64,000 nucleotides of DNA from Caenorhabditis remanei (taxonomy: Eukaryota; Nematoda; Chromadorea; Rhabditida; Rhabditidae): contig NC_071330.1 of assembly GCF_010183535.1 (NCBI RefSeq), positions 15,047,717 to 15,111,716 on the forward strand, in the 5' to 3' direction. A program made the translations under genes and the position numbers. Below are positions 22,801-32,969 of this stretch, in pieces (positions within the stretch are counted from its first letter, which is position 1; each line of letters begins with the position of its first letter). The notes under the pieces are model-generated. The model was not told the DNA's origin and made no database searches. It saw nothing but the letters and a program-made list of their open reading frames with translations.

Positions 22801-23381
22801 TCACAATTTGGCTGCCAATTTCTTGGCTCAGAAGCTTCGAGTGGGCGTGGCGTGTGATCTACCGTCTCAATTTGATCTCCATCAAAATTCAAATCGTGTC
22901 CCATGTCTCCAATATCATCATCATCATATGCTTGACGCCAATACACACCCCCACCACCATTAATCGGACCGCCCATTGAGAGTACGGTAGGAGTACTGTA
23001 GTTTTTATGATCTACCGGCAAGATTTGACTATTTCCGGCGGTGTGTAGATCATAATATGTTTCTGGTGGGTTACTGTAGTTCTGCTCCTCCTGAAGCTCC
23101 GCCCCATTTTCCGGGTACACGTAAATCGTGGGCTCATCAATTCTCTCATCATACCTATCGCTAATTGGCATTATTGGAATATTCGGATAATTCGGGTCGT
23201 TACTGTAGAAAGTGGGCGGAGCCATCCGAGTGGGCGGAGTCATCTGAGTGGGCGGAGTCATCTGAGTGGGCGGAGTCATCTGATAAGCCATCTGAGAAGA
23301 GGACGATGCTTCAGAAGTGGGCGGAGCCTGTTCCAGAATATTGTCTGGCATCTCTGCGTTGAAATATTGATGTGTGGACAT
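19877..23381 (-). CDS. ONECUT-class transcription factor (CUT domain + homeodomain)
   Basis: Four exons, all phases consistent: 23381-22805, 22259-22050, 21407-21053, 20126-19877; 463 residues. Residues 1-262 are low-complexity (Pro/Thr/Asn/Asp-rich, with four M-T/A-PPT-type repeats). Residues ~294-370 form a CUT domain: 'LDTRRLCSEISFEL', 'ISQSKFAKRVLKRTQGTLSD' and 'KPKPWEDLK', the last two being family hallmarks. Residues ~396-450 form a homeodomain with 'KKRFQFSQHQKETLEAIF' and 'VHTYFMNARRRSR'. M50, N51 and R53 are kept as in ONECUT proteins, but position 48 is Tyr where the class usually has Phe. The protein should be a nuclear DNA-binding factor. A TTTTCAG acceptor lies 7 nt before the ATG. 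All three introns carry palindromic repeats. From memory, the C. elegans ONECUT genes (ceh-21, -38, -39, -41, -48, -49) are not next to smg-6, so this looks like a divergent or relocated paralogue. Symbol not assigned. Confidence 0.88.
20380..20950. repeat. Two palindromic elements in the last ONECUT intron
   Basis: Elements at ~20390-20545 and ~20690-20950, between the homeodomain exon and the CUT exon. Outer arms have the TTTCGAAACTTTTCGAAA form found in all introns of this gene. Confidence 0.78.
21560..21915. repeat. Palindromic element in the second ONECUT intron
   Basis: TTTCGAAACTTTTCGAAAAT ... CATGACGCTTCGAATGAATATAATCATG ... TTACTGTAG core ... CATGATTATACTCATTCAAAGCGTC ... TTTTCGAAAAGTTTCGAAAA. 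Confidence 0.82.
22340..22715. repeat. Palindromic element in the first ONECUT intron
   Basis: Same arm type as the element at 21560-21915, with core ACTACAGTAACCC / GTTGCGAGACCCG. Confidence 0.82.
23225..23290 (-). repeat. Coding 18-bp repeat in ONECUT exon 1
   Basis: GTGGGCGGAGTCATCTGA is repeated head to tail (four near-identical units), encoding the PPTQM-T repeats of the disordered N-terminus. Confidence 0.75.
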
Positions 23382-23388
23382 TTATGCT

Positions 23389-23395
23389 CTGAAAA
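23389..23395 (-). promoter_or_regulatory. Splice acceptor 7 nt before the ONECUT start codon
   Basis: On the minus strand TTTTCAG is followed by AGCATAA and the ATG. No coding exon lies just upstream, so this is a likely spliced-leader acceptor or the end of a 5'-UTR intron. Confidence 0.6.
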
Positions 23396-23469
23396 TGGAA
23401 TAAAATAAAACTTCAGAAAAAGGGCGTGTCAATGTCCCAAAAAAGCGAATTTTCAGTTTTTCTTTTCAA

Positions 23470-24740
23470 AAAAGTGATCTGAAATTTACATAAAGTGCTA
23501 TAACTCGGTGGGTTTTAGTCTAAAACTCAAAACTTTTAAATTTCTGAAATCAGCTCGCCAAGACGCTTCGAATAAGTATAATCATGACTAGGTTTGGAAA
23601 AAGTTGGGTCTCGACGCGAAAAGAGTTTTGGGTTACTGTAGTTTTCGCGCTGAGACCCAACTTGCTCCAAACCTAGTCATGATTATACTCATTCGAAGCG
23701 TCTCGGCGAGCTGATTTCAAAAATTTAAGAATTTTCAGTTTCAGACTAAATCCCACCTAGTTATGACCGAACATTTTCCCTGTTTCCGGATTCTAGGCTT
23801 CCTCGACCTAAGCATGTGGCATAATTGCAAAAAATGGCCGCGGGGCTTAGAACGGTGGCTTAGAATCCCAAAACAGAAAACTGAAAATCTGCTTTTTTGG
23901 GGCGTTTCGAAATATCAATACTTTCGAAACGTTTTCTACAAAAAGTGTGTGCGGCAAATTGCAAAAGTGGGCGTGGCGTCCGCTGTCACTGTGCCGCAGA
24001 CAGAAGAGGGGGAAGGGGAAGGGGTAAAACGGGAAAAATAGAAAATAATGAGGAAGAATGCGGAAGAATGAATGAGTCTCGAGTACACCTCTCTATTCCG
24101 GACAGATGGACTGTTTTGGTTGCGTACGCGGTCGCGTCGCGTACGCACACATAGCGTGTCACGCCCCTGTTGTCACACCCCTTCCCAGAGCCCCCTTCTG
24201 TTTGTTTGTATAGAAATATGGGAATATAAGAATAGATAAATTTGAAAAAAAAAATTTTCCGACAAGTGCTACTCATTCCGGTGTATATAAAGCAAAAATT
24301 AAAGAAAAATGTCAAAAATGAGAAAAGTTATGGCATTTCGAAACTTTTCGAAAATATGAAATTCACAATGTGTGCTATAACTCGGTTGGATTTGGTCAAG
24401 CACGGAAAATTTTTGCATTTTTGGAATCAGCGTATCGAGACGCTTCGAATGAGTATAATCATAATTAGGTTTGAAGCACGTTTGGTCTCAACGCGAAAAG
24501 GGTTTGGGGTTACTGTAGTTTTCGTGTCGAGACCCAATTTTGTTCAAAAGTAGGCATGATTATACTTATTCGAAGCGTCTTGGCACGCTAAATCTAAACA
24601 TATCAATTTCAAAATGTTTGAGTAGAGTTTAAGCGGGTTTTGGTAGTTTAAATAAACAAGGGTGGGTCAAAATGAAATATTTTGAAGGTAGTGCATGATC
24701 ATACTCATTCGAAGTGTCTCGACGAGCTGAATCCAAATAT
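23470..24740. repeat. Palindromic elements upstream of the ONECUT gene
   Basis: One full palindrome at ~23470-23765, one at ~24335-24600 and a half arm at ~24690-24735. All carry GAAGCG(T) and GAGTATAATCATG-type arms. Confidence 0.75.
23900..24200 (-). promoter_or_regulatory. Candidate promoter region of the ONECUT gene
   Basis: A 300-bp, relatively GC-rich stretch between two palindromic elements, ~550-800 bp before the start codon. It has an A/G-rich tract (AGAAGAGGGGGAAGGGGAAG), GTGGGCGTGGC boxes and the dyad CGTACGCGGTCGCGTCGCGTACG. No coding is seen; promoter role is inferred from position and composition. Confidence 0.4.
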
Positions 24741-26296
24741 ATAAAAAATTTTGCATCAGATTACATTTTCCGACATCGAAAATGGGAAATCCAGCTGAAA
24801 TGACACCGAAAATCTCAGTTTTTTCGGCGTCTTTTGGAAGACAGATTTAGCATAGTCGGTTGTATTCCCGGTGCTGTGTAACCAATTTTCGAATTCTCAT
24901 CATTCAAACAGGTGCTCTTGTTAGAATGATTGATGTGCTGACCGTTATCTCGTTATTGTTTTTCACTCAAAATGACAGGTCTTTGTGTTGTTAGAGTGTT
25001 TGATGTACTGACCGTTTACACTCTTCCTTCAGTGTCAGCCGTTTACACTCTTAATGATGTGAAAAAGGTCTATAGGTTTGAAAATTAATCGACAGGTTCT
25101 CCATTATTTTTTTGTGCGAAGTTTTATCGAAAATAGCGAGAAAACTGGAGAAAAGATCAGCTCCGTTCGAAATATTTGACTCCCTATCGTCTCGTCCGTG
25201 TTATAAGGGCCCGCATTATGCTGAGCTGCGACTCCATTGGCAACGTGCCAAGTCGTAAGCAAACGCGCTTCATCGGACTTCCGGTTTCGCGGGGCGGGAT
25301 AATAATTTGAATTCAGATGGACAAAATATGACCCTGTGGGATCCCTCCTTACCAGAGTTGCGCTGAATTCCGACTTGCGACTTGCGACTTCCGGGCTGTT
25401 TTTCACTTCCGACTTCCGACTGATTGTGGAATTTCCGAAAAGTACATTTCGCAGAAATACACTGAAAAATAGTCAAATAGGACAGAAAATAGGCTTTTCT
25501 TCAGCCAAAAACTAATTTTTCACTGATTTTCGCAAATTTTATGAACTTTTTCTAGGAGTTTTTGAATCTTTGCGAAAAAATCTACTTCCGACTTCCGACT
25601 TTCGACTTCCAACTTCCGACTTCCGTTTTCAAAAGTTTAATTCCGACTTGCGTTTTAGAAAAAATCACTTCCGCGCAACTCTGCTCCTTACATTGTACTT
25701 CATCAGGACATATCCTACGGTGACAAACTATTTTGATCGACAAAAATCTACCGTAACCCCCTCAAAAAATCAACAAGAGAAAAACCGTTCAAATTATTTT
25801 TTTTCTCAAAGATTCACAAGCCACGCCCGCTCGAAGCTTCTGAGTCAAGAAACACCGGATTACTGTAGTTTTCGTGTCGAGACCCAACTTGCTCCAATGA
25901 TCCTTCCCTAGATAGTCGAACAGTCATTTAATTTTCAAAACAATAGTCCTGAACCTTTTTCACATCATTAAGAGTGTAAACGGCTGACACTGAAGGAAGA
26001 GTGTAAACGGTCAGTAGTACATCAAACACTCTAACAACACAAAGACCTGTCATTTTGAGTGAAAAACAATAACTAGATAACGTTCACATCAATCATTCTA
26101 ACAAGAGCACCTGTTTGAATGATGAGAATTCGAAAATTGGTTACACAGCACCGGGAATACAACCGACTATGCTAAATCTGTCTTCCAAAAGACGCCGAAA
26201 AAACTGAGTTTTTCGGTGTCATTTCAGCTGGATTTCCCGTTTTCGATGTCGGAAAATGTAATCTGATGCAAAATTTTTTATATATTTGGATTCAGC
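24725..26296. mobile_element. Large inverted-repeat element, ~345-bp arms, with a nested insertion
   Basis: The left arm at ~24725-25070 (AGCTGAATCCAAATATATAA...) is mirrored at ~25950-26296 (...TTATATATTTGGATTCAGCT). Shared inner phrases include GGTGCTCTTGTTAGAATGAT and AGTGTAAACGGCTGACACTG. The middle is disrupted by the hAT-like element 25353-25683. A fragment of the right arm is repeated at 26297-26366. No transposase was found. Confidence 0.8.
25353..25683. mobile_element. Non-autonomous hAT-like element with 8-bp TSD (CTTCCGA-rich)
   Basis: 331 bp with termini CAGAGTTGCGC and GCGCAACTCTG, exact inverted repeats. It is flanked by CTCCTTAC at 25345-25352 and 25684-25691. The CAGAG start and 8-bp TSD are typical of hAT. 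The inside holds ACTTCCG/ACTTGCG iterations near both ends. Confidence 0.92.
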
Positions 26297-26385
26297 TAGA
26301 TAACGTTCACATCAATCATTCTAACAAGAGCACCTGTTTGAATGATGAGAATTCGAAAATTGGTTATTAAAAGTCTAATAACTAG

Positions 26386-26719
26386 CATACTTGCAAACCG
26401 GGCCGGCACTCGCTTCAAACTGAATATTATGAGCTGAAAAATATACCAAAATGTAGATCCCGACGAGTACTATGTCCAAGTCCAACTACAGGCCGGATGG
26501 CTATTTGTTAATGAGCCGCGGGCAGAGAAAAAGTGCCAAAAAACGCGAAAATGGCCCAAAAAGCCTTTCTAGCCCGGCCCGCGGCAAAATAATGAATAGC
26601 CATCCGACCCGTAGCAAATCACGGAGATAGAACTCCTCGAGATCTACAGTTTGGTATATTTTTCAGCTCATAATATTGAGTTTGAATCGAGTAACGGGCT
26701 GGCCCGGTTTGCAAGTATG
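26386..26719. mobile_element. Non-autonomous TIR element with 8-bp TSD (CATACTTGCAAACC)
   Basis: 334 bp. The termini are CATACTTGCAAACCGGGCC and GGCCCGGTTTGCAAGTATG, exact 19-bp inverted repeats. It is flanked by ATAACTAG at 26378-26385 and 26720-26727. Inner parts also pair imperfectly (TATACCAAAxTGTAGATC; GCCATCCG...). Confidence 0.92.
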
Positions 26720-26782
26720 ATAACTAGAAAAGACCGTCGAGTCAGTCAGGAGATATAAGATGTGACCTAGCTGATTCCAGTT

Positions 26783-26995
26783 TTGTTGTTTTCTTTCAAT
26801 GAATTTGAAAGAAAACGACAAAAATTGATAGAAAAACTACAAGAAATGGTAGAAACGACGAAAACATTTCTAGAAATGTTCCACGCCGCAGGGGTTTTCG
26901 GCCGAATCAAAAAACTCTTTCGATATAAAAATGAACTCACAGACACACAAATTTTATTCTATGAAAATATCAGAGTTGACCTTAGTTCACCGTGA
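26783..26995 (+). CDS. Possible short Lys-rich ORF, unrecognised
   Basis: Seventy codons, starting after a TTCCAG acceptor-like sequence at ~26774 and ending in TGA. The protein is Lys/Glu-rich and amphipathic ('FERKRQKLIEKLQEMVETTK') with balanced composition, unlike the Phe/Ser/Lys noise of surrounding intergenic frames. It lies just downstream of a short TIR element (26386-26719). I recognise no family. It may be a lone exon or relic of a gene or transposon rather than an intact gene. Confidence 0.2.
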   Translation: MLFSFNEFERKRQKLIEKLQEMVETTKTFLEMFHAAGVFGRIKKLFRYKNELTDTQILFYENIRVDLSSP

Positions 26996-27045
26996 AGGCT
27001 TTTTTACACTTTTCTAGACATGATTATATTTTTCCCATGTTTTTG

Positions 27046-27226
27046 TCTGAAACTTGGACTACATTTTTGTAGTTGACCGTTTTTCGATTGGATCCCTCCG
27101 AAAAAAGTTATGCGCCTTTGAAGTACCGTAGCTCTCCACAAGAGACTGACCTACCGTACTTTAAAGGCGCATAACTTTTTCAATCACTTCCAAATGAAAA
27201 ACGTTTTACTACAAAAATAAAGTCTT
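27046..27226. repeat. Short inverted repeat with TTATGCGCCTTTGAAGTACCGTAG
   Basis: ATGCGCCTTTGAAGTACCGTAG pairs with CTACCGTACTTTAAAGGCGCAT. Outer parts (CTACATTTTTGTAG / CTACAAAAATAAAG) pair more weakly. Confidence 0.65.
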
Positions 27227-27659
27227 AGTTGTGATCTACAATTCCATGTTAATTTTGGTTTCTCTCGAATGCTCCGAGTCATTTCCGTCTACCAAATTAC
27301 CTTAAAATTTGAGGCTCATTTTATTTTATTTCGATTTTCAAGTGATTATTATCATCATTTTTGTAGTATGTATTACAACATGTTGCTTAAAACTTTAACC
27401 ACTTTCTTTATTAATTTGACAGTTTTTAGCAGGAGAAAATAAAAAAATCGGCTGAAATCGTCAAATAATAGATCATTCCTCAAAAATTTCGATTTTTGAC
27501 ATTTTTTTCTTTAAAACTAGCTAAAATTCACTAGTTCTCGTGTTCAAAACCCATTTTTCCTGAAATTTTTCGATTTATATTTATTCGTAATGGTGAACAA
27601 CGCTGAAAAAACGATGAAAACAGCTGGAAACGCGTTTTCGATTGTTTTTTATACATTTG

Positions 27660-28375
27660 AATGATTTTTTCTACTGAAAACCCAGTTCTAAACAATTTTT
27701 CGATATTTTTTCCATATTCTCAGTGAAAAAATCTCGGAAATCCGTCCAGAATTGACCAAAATCGACTGAAAACTCTGAAAATCTGAAAATTTAATTTTTG
27801 AGAAACTATGCAAATGCGCTCCATTGATAACTTTTTTTCGGAGGGAGATTTGAATTTCAGTTTTATCGATTTCGTGATTTTTTTTTTTGCTGAAAAACTC
27901 TATTTTTCACCGATTTTAGTCGGATTTCCGGTGTTTTCTAGATTTCCGACGTCAAAATTTCCGATTTTTCTCATTTTGCCACCCAAAAATCACTTATAAC
28001 AGCCCAAAATCAGCAATTAATCGCTAATTTTTCAAATTTCGTGATTTTCAGCGATTCCCTCTTATTTTCAGTCATTTTTCTACTCAAATATAACAAAAAA
28101 ACCGCTCAAAACCGATTTTTTTTGGTTTTTTCTGGTCTAAAACCCGAATTTGTAGCGTAAATCCCTAAATTTCAGCATTTTTTGAGCTTAAAATCGAGAA
28201 TTAGCCAAAAAGCGATAAAAACTGGTTAAAAACCGCTGAAATCGATGAAAAATTCCGATTTTTCGGGTAAAATCCTGTTTTCCGATAAGAAATTTATCGA
28301 AAATACACCAAAAACCCAGAATTTTGAATTCCAACACGATGCAAGTGCGCTCTATGGGACTTTTAGTGAAAAATC
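27660..28375. repeat. Dispersed ~420-bp block, copy 1, plus GCAAGTGCGCTCT motif
   Basis: The block from AACCCAGTTCTAAACAATTT through GGAGGGAGATTTGAATTTCAG is repeated at ~32140-32560 and in part at ~37990-38160. It contains ATGCAAATGCGCTCCATTG (27808). A second ATGCAAGTGCGCTCTATGGG lies at 28338. Intergenic; no coding is seen. Confidence 0.72.
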
Positions 28376-28464
28376 TCATTTTCTGAGGGAAAATACACCA
28401 AATTCATGATTTTCAGCGATTTTTAGTCATTTTTCAATGTCCGCAACACACCATGACGCAAAAT

Positions 28465-28660
28465 TGCGTCCTCCTCCCCCCTTTCCCAAAACCGCCCTTC
28501 TCTCTGCGTCTCCTCTCTCTCTCTCGCTCTCTTTTTCTCTGTTTCTCTGTCGACTCTCTTCACTCCACACACTCTCTCGTTTTCAATTGTTACAACTGCA
28601 CGTGTTTATACTAGAAGACTTCTTTTCTTTCTTCTTTTCACTATCAATTTTTTTTTAGAA
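28465..28660 (+). promoter_or_regulatory. CT-rich tract, candidate promoter element
   Basis: CTCCTCCCCCCTTTCCC, then (CT)n with CTCTCTCGCTCTC, ending near TTTTTTTTAG at ~28657. Such pyrimidine tracts often mark Caenorhabditis promoters. It lies 4.3 kb before smg-6, with no gene identified between. Confidence 0.35.
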
Positions 28661-28774
28661 ATAATAATAATATCATTATTAAATATCAATGATCAGTGAT
28701 TAAAAACACGGGTCTCGACACGAAAATAGACACTACATATTGGTTTAGGTGTGTTTTAAAGGCGCATGGAAATG

Positions 28775-29735
28775 CTGGCACGGTGCCAAATGATTTTCCG
28801 AACTTGGCACAGTGCCAAAAACCTGAAAAACTCTGAATTTTGAGTTTTTTCCAGTAAAAATCACATGTTTTCCATTTTTTCGCATTGGCATTGTGCCAAA
28901 ACCATCGGAAAGTGGCAAAAAGTGATTTTTACTCAGTTTTTGGTGCGGAAAAACCCAAAAAGTGAGTTTTTTCCCGTAAAATCGCAATTTTCACAGTTAG
29001 GCAAGTTGGCACTGTGCCAAAAACCTGAAACGCAAGGAATTTTACGATTTTACCAGTTTTTTCGAGAAAAAATCGGCACTGTGCCAAAACCATCGGAATG
29101 TGGCAAAAGTGGATTTTTGCTACCAAAAAACTGAAAATTTTGGGTTTTTGACCGTTTTTCGTGTAAAAATCACATTTTTTCAACGATTTTTCACCTTAGC
29201 ATGGTGCCAAAACGCGGCAAACTCGATTTTTGTCTGAAAATGTCAATTTTCGATCGTTTATAGCGAGAAAATCCGTTTTTTTAGGGTTTTTTAAACCTTG
29301 GCACTGTGCCAAAAACCTGAAAAGTCATGTTTCTAGCTAGTTTACACTGAATTCTAAAATTTTTAACGGTTTTTCTTCATAAAATCTCAATTTGAACTGG
29401 TTTTTTGACATTCAAACCACTTGGCACTGTGCCAAAATCATCGGAAAGTGTCAAAATCGAGTTATACCTTGTTTTTTTTGCTCCTTGCACTCTGCAAAGG
29501 TACCGAAAACCTGAAAAATTCGGGGTTTTTATGTAAAAATCGCATTTTTTCGAATTGGCACCGTGCCAAAACCCCTGAAACTCAATTTTTGGCGATTTTT
29601 TGCAGTTTTTCTCAGATATTTGTTTGTATATATCGATTTTCTATCGTTTCCACCATGAAAATTTGGTTTTTTTTGGGTTTCTTGAGCCTGAATGCTATTT
29701 TTGTCTAATTTTTGACTTGGGACAATGCCGAAATT
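28775..29735. repeat. Cluster of TTGGCACTGTGCCAA palindromes
   Basis: Exact TTGGCN5GCCAA occurs at 28804, 28885, 29006, 29298, 29421 and 29555; one-mismatch forms occur at 28775, 29073 and 29196, and a decayed one near 29718. Spacing is ~80-130 bp. Most are followed by AA(A)CCTGAAA or ACCATCGG. The sequence equals the palindromic nuclear factor I consensus. No coding is seen. Confidence 0.85.
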
Positions 29736-29879
29736 TTCGAAAATCAGGTTTCTTAGCGATAATTTCCGTGATTTTTTGGTAGTTTTGCCACTTTTCACGT
29801 TTTTCGTCATGAAAATCCCATTTTTCCACTCGAAAACCGCCTATTTTCGCTTATTTTTCCCTTAAAACCCGTTTGGTGA

Positions 29880-31440
29880 CCGAATTTCCCAAATTTCGGG
29901 ATTCTAGGCCATGCCATGTGCGCCATTAAAACAAATTCGGACTCAGCTCACCGAGACGCTTCGAATGAATATAATCATGACTAGATTTGGAGCACTTTGG
30001 GTCTCACCACGAAAACTACAGTACTCCTGGAGTGGAGTACTGTAGTTTTCGTGGTGGGACCCAATTTGCTCCAAATCTAGTCATGATTATACTCATTCGA
30101 AGCGTCTTGACGCCCTAATTCCAAAAATACAGTATTCAGAACATTTGGAGCAAATCTGACATGGTTACGGTAGTTATAGTCGGACACTCAACACCAAAAT
30201 TCGAAATTTTCAGAATATACGCATGATTATACTCAAATGAAAGCTAGAAACACGCTGATTCTGAATATCTAGGTTAAACCGACCTCAGAGCAATATGCAG
30301 TGGGTTACGGTAGTTTCAGAATTTTCAGATGTTCAAAAAGTTTCGAAAATCTGTAACTTTTTGAGTTTTTGTCGGAGAATATTGGTTTTAGGCTCTAAAT
30401 GTAAAGTATGGCGGGTTAAAGTCATTTTTAGGCAAAAATTCGCAATTTTCAACCTTTTGACCTCATTTTTGTCGGATATTTCCATTGTTTCCTACCACTC
30501 TCCAAAAAACGGTGTTTTATGTAACGTTTTATATCTCTATTATACTACCCACTCCTCGTTGTTCCGATTTACGAGCCTCCTCATGGGCAAACACAGTTTC
30601 GAAATTTGTCTTTTGTGTCTTCTTCTTATCAGTCCGTCCGTCCCCCCTTTACCCTGTTAAGCTAAATGTTTCGGAAACGAGTGAATGTTTGATTAGGCCA
30701 CCCATCAAATACAGAGAGAGAGACATACCACAAAGTACACAATGAGAACAGTGAGGGGAAGTTTCTAGATTTGATTTCAACAAATTTTTAGTAACAATTT
30801 TCTTTTTTTTCGAAAGTCCCGGATATCCTCCGCATTTTAAGCCAAAAACCAATATTCTCCGACAAAAACTCAAAAAGTTACAGATTTTCGAAACTTTTTG
30901 AAAATCTGAAAATTCTGAAACTACCGTAACCCTCTCCATTTCGCTCTGTGGTCGGTTTAACCTAGATATTCAGATTCAGCGTGTTTCTAGCTTTCATTTG
31001 AGTATAATCATGCCTATATTCTGAAAATGTCGAATTTTGGTGATGAGTGTTTGACTAAAACTACCGTAACCCTGTCAGATTTGCTCCAAATGTTCTGAAT
31101 ACTGTATTTTTGAAATTAGGGCGTCAAGACGCTTCGAATGAGTATAATCTTGGGTAGGTTTGGAGCAAATCGGGTCTCGACGCGAAAACTACAGTAATCC
31201 TTGGATCGTTTTCGTGGTGAGACCCAAAGTGCTTCAAAACTAGTCATGATTATACTCATTCGAAGCGTCTCGACGAGCTGAATCCGAAAATTCAGAAAAT
31301 TTCAGTTTTCCACTAAAACTGGCTGAGTTGCAGCACATTTTGTGAATTTCAGATTTTCGAAAAGTTTCGAAAATCTGTAAATTTTTTAGTTTTTGTCGGA
31401 GAATGTTAATTTTAGACTCAAAATGTTGGGTTTAAGGAGT
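29880..31440. repeat. Compound nested inverted repeat, ~1.5 kb
   Basis: Core palindrome at 29940-30120 and a second at 31110-31290 form outer parts. Within them, ~30130-30400 and ~30835-31110 are inverted copies (ATTCAGAACATTTGGAGCAA; GGAGAATATTGGTTTTAGGC). They enclose ~430 bp of different sequence with pyrimidine-rich GTCCGTCCGTCCCCCC. Confidence 0.82.
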
Positions 31441-32960
31441 TCTAGCCAGGAAAATTAGTCTGGTTGCGACTTTGAATATCGTTTTCTGTAAAATCGATAA
31501 AAATCTATGAAAACTGATTTTTTTTTCAAATTTTATTTTATGATCTACCACCGTTAACCATTGTAGATCAAAAAATGATCGATTTTTTCTAAAATTTTTC
31601 TCGAAAAACTCCCATTTTCAAATCAGATAACGGTAGCTCATCGTAAATAAGTTTTGCCTTTTTTCAAAATTTTATCGATTTTCTAGTCAATTTTTTTCTT
31701 CACATTGTCATCTTTCCACTATTAATCCGACCGACCACCCATAAAACTGCCATAATTTCAAAGGTCACTAGGCCACGCCCACTTTTCCCATCTGACCGAC
31801 GCGTTGGTCATCACCGTAGAAAGGATGTAAAGTAGTCATTTTATAGTATTTTTGCAGCTATGCGATCATTTTATTGACTATTCATGTTCCTATAATCCCT
31901 TTTACTTATCGAAAATCCGATTTAAAAAATTTAAAAAAAAAAAATTTTTTGCGAAATTTAAAAAAAAAATCGGATTTTTTCTCGATTTTTCTCGAAAATT
32001 AAGTGAAAAACTGCATTTTTGTCGAAATTTATATATTTTTTTATTAGTTTTAATAGTAAACAACTCTGAAAATGAGAAGAAATTGCTTATGAACCAATGA
32101 GATCTCAACAATTTCATTTTCCACCAATTTTAATATTTTTTTCCACTGAAAACCCATTTTTGAACAATTTTTTGATATTTTCTCTATATTTTCAGTGAAA
32201 AAATCATGAAAATCCGTCCAGAATTGATCAAAATCGACTGAAAACTCTGAAAATCTGAAAAATTAATTTTTGAGAAACTATGCAAACGCGCTCCATTGAT
32301 AACTTTTTTCGGAGGGAGATTTGAATTCTAGTTTTCTCGATTTCGGGATTTTTAAATTTTTTGCTGAAAAACTCCATTTTTCACCGATTTCAGTCGGATT
32401 TCCGGTGTTTTCAAGGTTTCCAAAGCCACAATTTCCGATTTTCTCATTTTGCGACTCAAAAATCACAGATAGCAGCCTAAAATCAGTGATTAATCGCTAA
32501 TTTTCCAAATTTCGTGATTTTCAGCGATTTTTTTTATTTCCAGTCATTTTCCTACACAAATATAGCAAAAACCCGCTCAAAATCCGTTTATTTCAACCTA
32601 AATTCATAAAAAATGGTCCAAAAACCGCTGAAATTGATGAAAAAATCAGATTTTTAGGGCAAAATCCCGTTTTCTGTGGGAAAATCGGTCGAAAACCGAG
32701 AATTTTGAATTCCAACACGATGCAAGTGCGCTCTACTGGACTTTTATCGATTTCTGTGTTTTTTTTTCACTTTTTTCCGCCGGAAATGTGTCAAAATTGA
32801 TGGAAAATGAGCCGAAAACTCGAAATTCTTGAATTTAGTCACAATGCAAGTGCGCTCTACTGGACTTTTATCGATTTTGATGGGTTTTTGATGATTTAAA
32901 GCGTAAATATCGTGTTTTAGTCGTTGTTTTCAAATAAAATATCTAAATTTCCCTTATTTT
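31441..32960. other. Upstream region of smg-6
   Basis: AT-rich, no coding. It contains a second copy of the dispersed ~420-bp block (~32140-32560) and three ATGCAA(G/A)CGCGCTC/GTGCGCTCTACTGG motifs (32281, 32720, 32844). A TGATCTACCACCGT phrase lies at ~31540. The promoter is presumably here; no TATA-like site stands out. Confidence 0.5.
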
Positions 32961-32963
32961 CAG
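32957..32963 (+). promoter_or_regulatory. Splice acceptor 6 nt before the smg-6 start codon
   Basis: ATTTTCAG is followed by CCCGCC and the ATG at 32970. A spliced-leader site is the simplest reading and supports this start codon. Confidence 0.6.
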
Positions 32964-32969
32964 CCCGCC

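Noticed and set aside
23763..24315. Several overlapping frames of 70-109 codons upstream of the ONECUT gene
   Set aside because: Low-complexity and overlapping on both strands, without splice-site or family support; treated as promoter region.
25104..25911. Transposase-coding frames in the 24.7-26.3 kb element
   Set aside because: Frames are short, cross repeat boundaries and lack recognisable catalytic motifs.
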